Under the pieces are notes generated by a model. It was not told the origin of the DNA. It ran no database searches and worked only from the letters and a program-made list of their open reading frames with translations. A stretch of DNA of 64,000 bases from Phylloscopus collybita (lineage: Eukaryota; Chordata; Aves; Passeriformes; Phylloscopidae): positions 15,047,001 through 15,111,000 of the forward strand of contig JAJNNQ010000018.1 of the NCBI GenBank assembly GCA_027886175.1, read 5' to 3'. Shown in pieces: positions 23,551 through 36,548 of this stretch. The position numbers and the translations under genes are program-made. Position 1 is the first letter of the stretch, and each line of letters starts with the position of its first letter.

Positions 23551-26500
23551 CCGATGACTATCAGAGGACTCGATTTAATGCATCTTCTAATAAGTTACTA
23601 TTGAATAAACATGGACAGGGCTTTTGGATAAATCATCTACGAGATGCTCTCCTATTCTGCCACAGGCTGTGCAGGCGGAAGGGATGCAAATACCTGGCTC
23701 TGAATGTAGATCTGTATCAATGTAGTAGCAGTAGTTGTAGTTCCTCCAAAGTTATGTTTGCCCCTCACCAGGTAACTCCTCGTGATTGGAAAGGACAGCA
23801 AGATTCGATGGAAGAAGAAAAAAAACAGCAGTGGTTTATGGGAGAACAACTTGTTTAATGTAACATACTGATCTTAATCAATAGCTCACATAATACTGCG
23901 ATGTATCTTCATGTTCCATAAAAATAATAGACTTGAATCAGAGGTCATTATCTCTTCCTGTCTATGCATAATTATATTAAGGCACTGACTACTGGCAGAG
24001 CAGTGCAATTGCTGGAAATTAGTTTCAGTTTGGATTGATTATAGAAGATACATAATTTATCAGAAAAGAGAGTCAAATTAGCCATTCTTTCAGCTCTGGT
24101 GTAATAATGCAGTTAGCTGCTGATGGAGTCGCTCCACATCATTTTGACCTGCATCATCCTAAACTCTGAAATTCAGATTTTGGGTATGGTCAGGGTTGTT
24201 GATTCCAGGTTGCATTCCTCTTGGGTTTTGACAGTCTCTCATTACATTGTAGTTCTATGTTTCTGGCTTCTGTCTCAATCCCTTTCGATTCTCTGTGTTA
24301 ACATGGCTGGCCTGCCTCTGATCTCTTCTTGCTCAAAACTATAGTAATTCAACCAAGTTTAATCCTTAATTCATGGACATTTTTTGAGAAGGAATACTCG
24401 ATCACTTGTGAGAGAATGGTTAATTTCCTTTCCTGGAACTGAAAATGCGTGTATACAGATGCACACGGCCTTATGTAAAATTCCTGTAGTTGTGTAGGAG
24501 AATGTCATCCTACAGAGCAAATTCCTTTGAATGACATTATGTTAATGAAAAAAACCTCCTGTTCTCTTCTTACCATCCAAGAGAAATTTTGAAACATATA
24601 TTGATTATCACCTTGCTTGCACTACTAAATAGGTTTTAAAGAAGTTTCATGCCTCACATGAGCTCTTATAGGGCAGAAAAAAACATTTGTTCTAAGGTGC
24701 TGCTCCAAATTGAGTGATAATAGCTGTCACAAAATATATGATTTGTAACACATAGTTCTCACATTATCTTCTAGAGATGAAAAACATTTTACAGATGGTG
24801 AGTCTGATACTCGTGAGAGTGTGATTTTTGTCGCTTGGGAGCTTGGTGGCAGAGCATGGTGCTTCTCTTCAGAACAGTTCCTTGTAAAATGGCAGCATAT
24901 GCTCCATGCTCATATGTTGTAATTAAACTTGCTTCTGCTTTATAATTCAAAACTCATTCTCTCAAAACAATGCGATCTGAATCATTGCTAGTATCATTGT
25001 CTCTCTGTTGCAGAATCAGTAACAGCTTTGATGTGCCAGAAAGTCAAGAGTTTAGGATGAAAAACTAGCTGAGGACAGCAGAGTTTCCATCAGCACCATC
25101 AGACCCCCCCAGAGGGCTCTGCTGCCCAGAGCCACATGAAGGACCTCATGCAGTGAGGGTCCCTGTCTGCTGCTGCTGCATCTCCAGCTCCTGCAGTGCT
25201 CTCTCGTAACACCAGCTGTGTTTAGAGTACAAAGTGGATGGTTTGTCTGATTCCAGAGTGCTGCCATTCAGTGGGACATTTTGCATATGGGGAGGCGCCT
25301 CCTGGTCTCTGGGGAAGCCATCATGTTAATATAGACCCAAGAAGGATTAAGGATGGGAGGCAGCAGCTAAATATTTGCAGATATGAACAACACATGCCAA
25401 CATTGGCATGTCTGCGTGCAGAGGTGCAGACTTCTGGGCTGATGCCCAGAGACAGAGAAATGTGAGATGTGCAGGGCAGACAGAGGCAGTACAGCCATGC
25501 TGTCCAAGCCATCCTGCCCAGCTTGGAAGAGCTGGGAGAGCCCAAGTGCTGTTGGCTGTGAGAAAGGGTCCTGAGCAGCCTGACTGGTATGAAGGTTTCT
25601 GCAGGAATCATACAGACATCTGCTGTAGTAGTTTTCCATACCCTTTCTGCCTCCTTTTTTAAAAGTGAAAATTGTTTATTTCTCTTGAAAATTTCTTCAT
25701 TATGTCTTAGCTAAGCTACAGAGCATTGCTGACATAGAATTCTATTTGAAGGTAGCATATGTTGTTTCAGTCTGTTGCATCTTCCCTCTCTAGTTTGGTT
25801 GTTCCACATCCAGGAAGAATCCAAGATGCCAGTTACAGGGAAGTGTCTGCTCTCATGAAGATGCTTTTGCAGTGGTATGATCCCACAAGATTGAGATGTT
25901 GTCGGTGCATGTGCTGGCTGCAGAAGTAGCTTCAGGAACTATATGTGCTGTCATGTAACTATGTAACTAATGAGTGAAATTATGGCCTCCCTGGGTTTTT
26001 CTCCCTTTTCCGTAGGGAGGCTAAAACTGACAGCAAGGGGTGAAATGTACTAAATGGGCTGGATTTTGGGGGTGGAAAAAAAGGATGATTTAGAAAATGG
26101 AATTACGTCTTGGTATTCATGCCTATAATGATGGGCTTCTGTTTTCCCTTTCCATCAAGAGATTTTCTATTTTCTTTTTTAAAAGAAGGAAACGAGATTT
26201 CAAAACTGTGTCAGCTAAGTGATGCTAAAAGCCAGGCGCAATTCTTCCATTCTCAACAGAGGTGATTTCAGAGAGCAGAGGCAGAGGTGACAATCTAATG
26301 GAGAAGAGGAGAGAGGAATATTAAGAAGGAATAAACAATAGGTGTGGTGGTGAACAAACCGAGTTCCTCCCCCCGAGTCTGTTCGGTTTCTAAATGCATT
26401 TAATAAACTGATACCCTTGTGCTCTTTGTTCTGTTTGTATATGCTCCATAGTGAATTTCTCCACATACTGAGAGAGAAAAATGGAAAGCCTGCACAGAAT

Positions 26501-29500
26501 GTAGGAGCACATTGTGAAGCAGGGGAATGCTCAATAATTAATTTCCTGCCAGGAGATGGGTTTTTTCCTCTTTCTTTCTTCCATTATAACACCATTGGGA
26601 ACATTTTGTTACAATACAAGAATATTTTAAAATCTTCCCTACTGGAAGCTTGATTTCAGATCATCAGAAATATACTTCCTTCTGTGGTGAATTGCACTTG
26701 CTAAGAAGAAGCAACATCCTCATCCTTTTAGGTGATATGCTGGTTGTGTGCTTTGCAATGGTCTGCATGTCTGTTGAGTAATACATAACTTTCCTTACAT
26801 TCCTTGGAATGAAATGTGTATAGATGAGTAATTGTGCAGTCAGATGTATTGTTCATCTCTGGCAAACAAGTGCTGCTAACACAACTTTTAAATAATTATG
26901 GTTTGAATGTTCATTTTGTATCTTTCTAATAGAGTAGATAGGCTGGAGTGATAGAACTCTACCATTCTGCTATCAGAGGATGAATCAAGGTCAGGCTGCT
27001 CAAACTCACTCAGGGTTTGATCCAGAACTCACAGAAATCTGTACATGTTTATTCCTTGGTTTCTGTAGATTTCACTATTTTCTTGATTCTCGTTCTTGCT
27101 CTGCTGAGGGGTACATGGTCTTAAAAAGTGTTTGGAGGGCTACCCAGGAGTGTATTGTAGCACTGACAGAAATAATGGAGAAGAAAAACGGTGACAGACT
27201 GGAGAGAAATAACCTGAACAATATCAGCCCTGTTGGTTCCTTGCCATAGTTTATATCTCTGCGTGGATCACTTAGTCATAAAGTCTCTGATTTTGCTTGT
27301 CTTCCTGTTTGGATCCTTGGGACCTAGACTTTATAAGCTTTGGACAGTAGTAACTATAATTGTCACTAACATGAATCTCAGCATCTTATGAGGTAACATA
27401 TTCTGAAGCCTCTGTCTCAACAAGTAATACAAATGCTTAACTCACAGAAGTTAACTCTGGCAGAGAGAGTATCTATTTGTCTTTACTTTGCAGGGGCTTA
27501 AGCATCTCTGATGGATGACCAAAGGCAGGTGCTATAGTCAGTCTTGAAAATGTTTCTCTCTGTTCTTTTCTTCCTATTTATGTATAAGGCATATTTTTAA
27601 TGACTTTTGCACTTAACTACAGAGAGTAATATTTTTCCTTTAATTACAAGATACAGCAGCATTCAACTTGTTTTCAAATACACGGAAATTTCACAAGTAG
27701 GAGGAAACCTTTTTAATGCATCCATTCATTCTGACAAGAGTAAGGTGCTGTAACTGTTCATTATTTTAACTCTTCCTTAACTTGTCACCATACTCAGCAG
27801 GATTTCATTCTGCCTGTAGGCATGTTCATTTAGTGGAGTTCTTTGTAGATTCAGGTGACATTTGGAAAGATTAAATTGTCAGGAGAACCGTAGGCAAAGC
27901 ACTCTACAACTACAAAGTGATCCTATTCTATATAAAAGTGAAGTTAAATAGGCCTGAGAATTATGAATGTGAACCCCCAAAATAAAGATTCAGATCCAGG
28001 CATAAGAAGCCAAAGTTAATGTTGGAAACTCAAGTGTCCTAGTGGGGATGGTCTTTGTAAGGGCAGTCTCTTACCTGACAGTGTTTGTCAGCAATGGAAA
28101 GAAGATTTACCTGCTCCAGATGTAGGAAACCCTGGCACTGAAATAAAGGAGCAGTAAGAGGTGAGACAAAATGCAGATTGCATGTTTCAGCATGCAGTTT
28201 TAACAAGGTTAGTGCCTAATTTCTCTAACAAATTAGAAGTCTGAGCTCTCTGTCCCATTGAATGGATGAAATGACACCAAATTCAAATCATGCCCAGTAG
28301 TTCCACAGTCACATGAACTCACTTGTGTTCTGACACTTTGTCTTGAGAGAGACTCTGTTTGGCAGCTGCATGGACCTGACTCGAGGCATGGGGTTGATGT
28401 GCTGTCACTTACCAACATCACCTTCTCTGTCTTTCCTGGGTGAGCAGTTGTTCAAGCGCTGACCAGCCTCAGCATGAGGAGAGCTGGTGAGACCTCAGAT
28501 CATAACACTTGCCTGAAGCCATAGTTTAAAAATGACAGTATTCAAAACACTGTGTTAAAACTAGTGATGATTTAAAAATATAATGGACTTTTCATAGTTC
28601 TTCTTGTTTTTTGTTTTGTCCACTTGACTTGGACAGAAATTAAAACAAATTTCTTTCTCCTACGGACAATTTCAAGGTTATGTCACTTGCCTTCTGAAGT
28701 ATGTGTAGCATTTATTTTGAAAATATTACAAAGAGATGACTTGATTTCCTTTCTTCACTTTTAAAGACTTCTGTTGGACTAGAAAAAGCAACCTTGGGCA
28801 TATTGGCTTGTCAGTGTCCATTTAGACATTATTTGTTTATGCCCTAAGTTGTTGAACCTTAAGGTTGTTTCAGAATGATTCTTAAGGGCATATGTCTAAA
28901 GGGAAAGAGCCAAATATCTGTCTTGTCATGTAGAAGTCAAAATGATCTCAAAAATGTATCTCATATCAGATAAGCAGTGAGATGTGTGTCAGTGCTGGGG
29001 TGGTGAAGGGCATCACAGCACCTTATAAGAAATAAGTGTCTTTTTCTACATGTCTCTGTACCTGTTACTCTATTTTTATATCTCCCCAACCAGTTAAATG
29101 CAGGGACTGTAGGTGGAGGATTGCAGGATGAATTTTACTTCATTGTAATCGCTGCATATTTCTGTGCAAAGAGCTGAGCTGTATTTTAGCTGTAGTTTGA
29201 GGCTGTATAGCTATGAATAAAAGTTTAAATCAGAATCTTCTGGGGATGGTCGTAATAGCAACAGCCTGGATATCTACAGAGTGAATGCCTGTGGACCTGT
29301 AAGCTTTAAGCAGAGGATTTCTTTATAAAACCAGAAATCCCACTGAATCTGAATAGATGTTATCAAAAACACTTAAAAGATAACTCTAATCCTGTGCCCA
29401 TTACTTAATTTGATAGTGTGATTCAAGACATATTTGCTACAATAATTTAATACTTTGAGGGATTCTATTAACTTTCTACTAATTAATTTCAGACATAAAT

Positions 29501-31017
29501 TAAAACGTATTTTATGCTCTAGTATCTTGGAAGTTACTCCTGATGTTGGTCAATGTAATTCAGACCGAATATTTTTGTGAAGAATGAGTTACCTTGGTTT
29601 TTACACTTTTAATATTAGCATCTCTGACTGTTAGCAGTCAGAAATGAGACCTTTCTAGACTTTCTAGCAAATCTAGTGTTGATTTGCTTCATTATGTTTT
29701 TCCTCTTTTGGTAGTGTAATTGGTAGTATAACTCCAGTCGTTTACAAAATAAATGCTCATTAAGTATGTTGTCACAGGGTTCATTTTAAAAACAAAATTT
29801 GTGTTCCAGTCCTCATTATTTATGCATTCATCTTTTTGGATCTTCATTTTATCATAATTAAGACTGTGGAGATGAGTGCCTTTTGTAGTGTCCAAAGCTG
29901 CTCTTACGTGTTGTCCATTACCAGGAAACGTGTCTGTTCAGATGCTCCATGTGCCTGAGTTCCTCTTGAGCCCTGCTAAGGTCAGAGATGCTTTACCCAT
30001 ACCTGTGGGATGGCACAGATACATTTTTACTCATCCAGCCTGTTTTTCCTAAGTTTTCTTCAAGAGACACACATAACAGTGCACTAAACCCCCGACGATT
30101 GGGAGGCCATGTGTTATTCATATGTTGTGAGTCTCATCACAGCCTGAAGTGTCCATTTCACAGGACTCCAGCTGAAGGAAGCCCTGAACTGCAGCCAAAG
30201 CAGAGGGAGCAGTTACGTGCACAGGCTGTCTCTCTGTTGTGCACTAATGGCCAGATAGAAGTACTTTGCCATTTTGTTTCAGTCTTTTTGAAGAACCCCC
30301 TAATGTATGTCAGTAGGTATTTGGTGTATTCAGTCAGGGTAGTTCACAACTGAGGGCTGATTATGCTTCTCTTGGCTCAGTGAGAAATGGGAAGGGCAAG
30401 AGAGACCTGGCCCTGTGACAAAGGAAAGCAATGCCAATGAAGATAACTTAAAATCTGATCCTTCATATGACTTCATCTGGACACATGATTAAAGTTTTCT
30501 GGCTCTTACTGGTGTTCATGATAAACATGAACTGCAGTTGTAAGTTAATAAAGATATAGCATTTGTAAATAACATAGTATGAAATGTCTGCTTCAGACTT
30601 ACTGTCTTAAATACGAGGAATGAAACATAAATCTGTCTGGGCTGTTTGCCCAGGGAGTAACAAGGCAAACAGAAGCAGGCCCATGGGGAAGAGCGTGTTC
30701 CTCAGAAACCTAGATAGTGCAGGAGGAACTGTGGCCAGCACTTGCACGTCATGCTTGGTGAAACATAAAAATCCTGCCCAAATGAGAAGATGATCTTTCA
30801 GAGACAAAATGCCTGTTGACTCTCCCTTTTTGATAAGGTACTCCACAGCCCTGTTTCTGGTACAAAACCTGAGTGATTCCAAGAGGAAGAGTTAAGAGTA
30901 GCTGGGAAACTTTTGGTCCCTCGCCTTGTTCTCAGGTTTCGGGCGGTGTAGGGGACTTCCTGGCCTGATGATTAATGCCACTGAACAACACTTAGTTCCT
31001 GTTGCTCTATTTTTTTT

Positions 31018-31112
31018 CTATTTTTGTTTGTTTTTCTTGTTTGTTTTTTCTTGTTTGTTTGTTTTGTTGTTGTTTTGATTTTTTTGGGTTTGGTTGGTTG
31101 GGGTTTTTTTTA
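31018..31112. repeat. T/G-rich low-complexity tract (TTTG/TTTC)n
   Basis: Imperfect runs of TTTG, TTTC and TTG followed by TTTGGG-type sequence. A complementary CAAA-rich tract lies at about 42376-42434, and another GTTT array at 61120-61191. Confidence 0.8.
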
Positions 31113-34100
31113 AGATCTCTGAGGACAAGGGGTGATTTGAAGTTTTAGACTCTTGCCTGAGTTTTTCTGTTTCTTCCCTTTATAGAGAAAAGAGTTGTTA
31201 AGGGACCTAATGTTGGTTAAAAGAACTTGTGCTCAGTCTTCTTGCAGAAGTAGTTTGGTTATTGACACTGGAAAGAAGACAGAGTATGAATTTTTACTGA
31301 CTAAACTGCATTTCTTCTTGTGAAGGTAAACAGTCTTTTTGATGACTGTAGACAGTGTTGGCCTTTCAAAACTTTAAAACATCATGTGTTTCCTTATTCT
31401 TATCAGAAGGATTAAAGAAGATAGGAGATCTTCATTCAACAAGTGTGTGTATGGAGAGAGGAAACACCATGTTCTGGTTGCTAGCACAGCTAAGGGATGC
31501 TGAAAAATCCCTTGTCTAAGCTGCAGCTGACAGTATCACTCATCATGAGTTTATTTTAATTTAAGAATTTGGAGGTTGCACCAGTGACTCCTGTGAAGTC
31601 AGGAAGTGGTTGGTGGGTTGACCCTGGTGATGGGAGCCCATTCTGCAGGAGAAGGACAGTGCACACACTTCCTGTCCACACCCAGGCAGAGCCAGGAGGG
31701 GCCGGTCCCAGGTGCTGAGAGATCCCAGTGTAGCTGAGGAGGTCTGGGAAGCTGATATCCATCTGTCTCAAAACTGTTTGGAAACTAATTAATACAGCAA
31801 GCTGTATTCCGATTTTGTTTTAACTGGTCACATGTTAGTAGTTTTCAAGTCCTTGACACCCTTTAATTTTGGGAAAGGTTGAAGCATTATTTCGTTGCCC
31901 ATCCCACAGATGGCTCTAGAGCATGGATTTTTTTTCATGCAGGATCTCAGCTTTTTTTCATGCATAGTGAGTCCTTTGCTTTTCTGCTGACACTGATTAC
32001 AAAAGTCAGTTGCAGAAGCAGTCTGGATGGCCACAGCAAGCACTGATGAGACCCCCTTGCTGCGTCAGTCAAGCCAGTAAACAGCTTTGTCATTTAGGCA
32101 CTTAATTATGAACTGAATGTTCACTTGACCTCTTATATTCTCATTTCACTAATGAACCAAAGCTTAGGAAGAGTGACTGACTTCAGAGCTGCAGCAGTTT
32201 GGGCTCTTTGAGCCAAAGTTTCCACTCATTTCATTTATCATACTAATGATCAGTTTTGGAGCCTAAACACAGGAGCTGCATGGAAAATACAACGTAATGT
32301 GCTAATGTGATGGCCATGTGACAGAAAGATTGGTGGGGGCTGCCCACTTCTTGGCTTCCTGGTCCTGCTACACATGTATTCTTGCATGCAGCATCCTTAA
32401 AGAAGAATGAAGGAGCTGTTATAGATGTGGAAGTAGCATTTAGGAATTCTGGTTTTACAGAGAGGGCCCAAACTTGGGTTCTGGTGCTCAGATAATATTG
32501 ATGCCCGTAGGCTTTCTTTACTGCTTTGTGTTTGTCTTGACTAAAACTGAAATGTCTTCCTACTTCTAGCAGGGATTTATTTTTTTTTTTTTTCAGTGTT
32601 TGAGTGTCTCGTGGTTTTAATGTATTTCTCTCTATGACAGCCTTAAGTTAGGTTGGAGGGTAAAAGACACATGAAAGCCAGAGGATTGATTTCAAAGTTA
32701 TCCAGACAATCTAATGACATGCTTTTCCATGTATTTTCTATGTATTTTCTATGGAAAATTTTAGTGGACCAGGCCTTGAATCTTGATATTCTCTTTTCCA
32801 GGTGACTGTTGGAACTACCTGATCAGATTCCTTTCTTCACATATTCTTCTCTCCTTCACTATGTTACAGCAAAAGCTAATAATGTCCCTTAACAGTTCAT
32901 GTGAGCTCTAACACTGCCTTCTCCCTAGTAAACCTTCACAAGCTGATAATTACCATGAAGCTACAGACCCATCTTTCACCCCAGCATGTGGAGTTCTCAT
33001 GTTTGGTGGCAGGTGGTTCCCCTCTGGGCTTGCATGTGCTTGTTGGTATTCCGTGCAGTGCACACCAGTTGGTATGAAGGTTGACTGCAGTCAGATTTCA
33101 GTTTGGCTTGACTTGGGGTGCTTTAAATGCAAGAAGAACAAAATGTTTGTAGAATGAAATAAGCCTGCTTTGCTCTGCTTTTTCCCCATTTGTGAAGATG
33201 TATTTTTTGATGTCTCATGTTGATCATCTCTCTGAGTTACCAGTTATCATCTACAGGTAGAAACTCCTTTTTCCTCTAAGGGCTTTTGAATTATCTCAGT
33301 TAAGATCCAAATTAGCTGTGCTCCCTCCGGCTCTTTGTACTATTCTTTCAGTTCACTGAGTTTGTTACAGAAGTTTTGTTTATTTTGTTTTGAGTATGTG
33401 TTTCTAGAAAGAAGATAAAGTGAAGCTGAGGAAGGAAGAAAACTTCCTGCTAGATGGAAGAGGGTAATTAATGATGAACATCTCCAGGAACTATAATTTG
33501 TTTTCTTTGAGAAATGTATGCTAATAAAAGCTTTCTGCTTGCATGCATAAATGAATCAGATTAAATTTTATCCCAGCATGAACTTTCTGTCAATTCATGC
33601 TCTTCAGTTCAGTTCTCAGAATCATACAAATGTTATTTTAACAGAGGGCAGTGCTATATCCATTGTCCTAAAACCCTGTCTGCCTTGTGCACAGGTCTGA
33701 AAGAGCTTGGTGGGATAGAGAGGAAGACCAAGGAAGAGCTTGCTGAGGGCATGGATGAGGCATATTTATCTTGTGTGAATGTGGGGAAATATTGAAGGAT
33801 GTGTGTCTGCCCTGGGTGATCATAGGAATTAATATGTTCTGCAAGAGAAAGAAATCGGAGAGTTAATAAAACAAAATTAGAAATAGGACAGCAATCAGAT
33901 TCTGTGTTTTCTTACTGCAAAGGTCACAGAGGAATGAGGCAATTAATTGCCTAACCTTTAAATGTGGTTTATAATGGAAGCTCTGTGATACCTGGGAGCA
34001 TGAGCTGCCTCGATTGAAGCCAGTTGAAGCTGGTGTCTTGTGGAGTTACAGCTTGATAAATAAGCCATTCTGATCTGCTCCTGGAAGATTCCTTTCCTTC

Positions 34101-34885
34101 TTTGTTCTCTATTCCCAGTTTCTCAAGCTCTTTGGTGTTTGTTTGGTCACCTCCATCTAAGCTTGGTTTCATTGGAGGAGCAGAGGAAAGCATTGCTGTT
34201 AATCTCATTCTTAGAGGCGAGTTATTAATACTAGGAGGAATGAATAAGTGACAGGTGCTTTGCTGAGCGCTTTCCCCCACCTTCTCAATCTTTCTTCCCG
34301 CCAGAGCATGGGAAGTGCTGAGGCTTGGTAAGTCTTGAAACAACCCCAAGTCTTCTCTGGGCAGGTTCTTCCCACTGCACACAGGCACTGCCTTGCAATC
34401 AGCATGTGCGTAGGAGCTGATCCATTGCTTAAGACTTCTTTGGGAACCCCAAGGAACAATAATATCCTGTTGACTAGGATTTTACTATTTATATCCATTG
34501 GCTGAGCACCACCTCCTGTGTCTGCTCCTCAGTTACCAGTCTGCAAATCTGTCTTTGGACCACATTGTCTGCTGCATGGTTGACAACATGATTTTCAATT
34601 TCAGATGAATTTGCTTGAGACACTTAGAAGAACAAATACACTGATGACAAAAGGCGGCAGCTTTTCTTGTTTTGTTAACCTCTTCACTTTTTGGACCTCA
34701 GACACAGTGACTGGCTGGAAGCTAACCTAAAAAACAAGGGCTTTCATTAGGAAACAGTACAATAACAAGAGGAAAACAATCAGATCCCTCATAGGTACGT
34801 TTGTGAAGAAATGCTGATATACACCTGCCAGATTAAAGACTGAATCCTGCCACCCACATACTGTCCTGGCAGTTTATTTCTTTCC

Positions 34886-34906
34886 TTTTTTTTTTTTTTT
34901 TTTTTT
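34886..34906. repeat. Homopolymer T-run, 21 nt
   Basis: T from 34886 to 34906, followed by CTGCAG, which resembles a splice acceptor. The frame downstream shows nothing recognisable and no matching donor was identified. Confidence 0.9.
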
Positions 34907-36502
34907 CTGCAGCAGATTTTCAGTCTTCTTGAGTACAAAAGGTGTCGTTTTCTTCCAGAAAAACCCTTCCCTGCCTTTGAAACATAAGGAAAAACTGTCA
35001 AATTTAGCCTGGTGTTTTCCAGGCTGTTTTTTCAAATGTGAGCTTTTTAAGAGAAGCTGTACAATTTACTTTGAAGAGAAAAAAATACAGTCTAATCTGT
35101 GGGAGTCAACTAGAGTGAAGTGAAAAGAAAGCAATTCTTTCACTGCAAGCTTTTGTGAAGATTTTTGAGGCTTCTATCAGAAAATAAAGCATGCTAATAA
35201 TGAAACTTAGTTACAAATTCCATCTGCTTTGGCTCCCATATGGATAAACCCATTGTGGACAGAGGGGGTCAAATCTGATCTGAATCAGAAGGGGCCATTA
35301 CTCCTCATTGGAGCTAATTTTAATGGTTTGAATGCAGAACACTTAGTTCTGTAATTTTGCTTTTGTGTCATCCTTCATGACCAGGGACCATTTCTTTTTT
35401 GAAGACCTGCTAGTATCCACCAAGGAAGCACCACACAGGTCTTGGCTTTCTGGTTCCTTCTCTTCTGCACTTTGGAATGTGATGGTTCTGCCCATCTCCC
35501 TTCTCCTGTGCTGTCACTCCCCAGATCTGCCTTTTGAGGTTTTCCAGTGCATATATGTCCTTCTTGTTAAAGTACTGCAAGCAAAATACATGGCATATTC
35601 AGCAGTTAAAAGTGAACTAGAAATACTCAGAGAAACCAGTATATTTTCTGAAACCATTTTTTAATTATAGTGAAAGCTTTGTGCTTATAGAAAGTTTGGA
35701 GTATTTTTGGTACCATCTGGATACCTAAGCTTGGACAACAAATCACTCTTGACATAATGACGACAGTGTATAATACTGTGTTCTTCTAACCCATGTCTCA
35801 TTAATGTGGAAGCACATGGATTTTCCTGCAAAATGTGGATTCGCCATCTGTGCTAGTATTCTTTGCATGAAGTGAAAGACTGTTCTTTGTGGTGTGATTG
35901 CAATAGATCCATTCTGCTTTTACTGCCTTCTCTCTTGGACCAAGTCACAGAACAAATAAATCTACACCAAACACGACTTACTGCTAATGCTTATTTACCT
36001 TACATCCAATGTGGGAGCTACCAACATTTATTAAAGGTGGAACTCACAGATTAAGTGACATTTTTCTGTTGTTCCCACTTTCACTTCTTTGTGCTTTGAC
36101 ATTCATTGGCTTATTTGGGCTGGAACCTCTGGCCTTGGGGAAACTGTGAATTCCTTGCATGCCCCTTGGTGATGTCAAAACCTAAGGGACAGTAGCATTA
36201 AGAGATAAAATGTTACAGGCAGGTGTGTTGCAGCTTGGTTTGAATGCTGTTGCCCATCAGTTACAAAGTAGCTTAAAGGTTATTTGCCTGTAGGGCTAGG
36301 ATTGGTGTTCAAGTCTGATCTAAGGCTGGGGATCCTCAGCTTCACTGTACTTCACCATTGATGTCTGAACTGCTATTTAAATTCTCCTGCCTTCTTTGTG
36401 ACTCCTTTTATATTTATGGAATAATAGCTAAGATTCTTATATAGAAGGCATTGCAAAGCAGTCTGTCTTTTAACCATTACGTAATTTGAAGTATTACAAA
36501 AG

Positions 36503-36548
36503 AAGTGTTTTATATGCTCTGAAAAAAGTGTTTTATATGCTCTGAAAC
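36503..36548. repeat. 23-bp tandem duplication
   Basis: AAGTGTTTTATATGCTCTGA followed by AAA is repeated twice in a row with a 23-bp period and no visible mismatch over the shared core. Confidence 0.9.

Noticed and set aside
22186..23604. Overlapping long frames on both strands across the CpG island (up to 371 codons)
   Set aside because: Pro/Ala/Arg/Gly-rich composition and simultaneous openness in several frames are typical of GC islands. Only 22867-22948 has family support and a splice donor.
23601..23858. 85-codon frame just inside intron 1
   Set aside because: It lies after the exon 1 donor, has no clear splice acceptor and does not resemble calmin or another protein.
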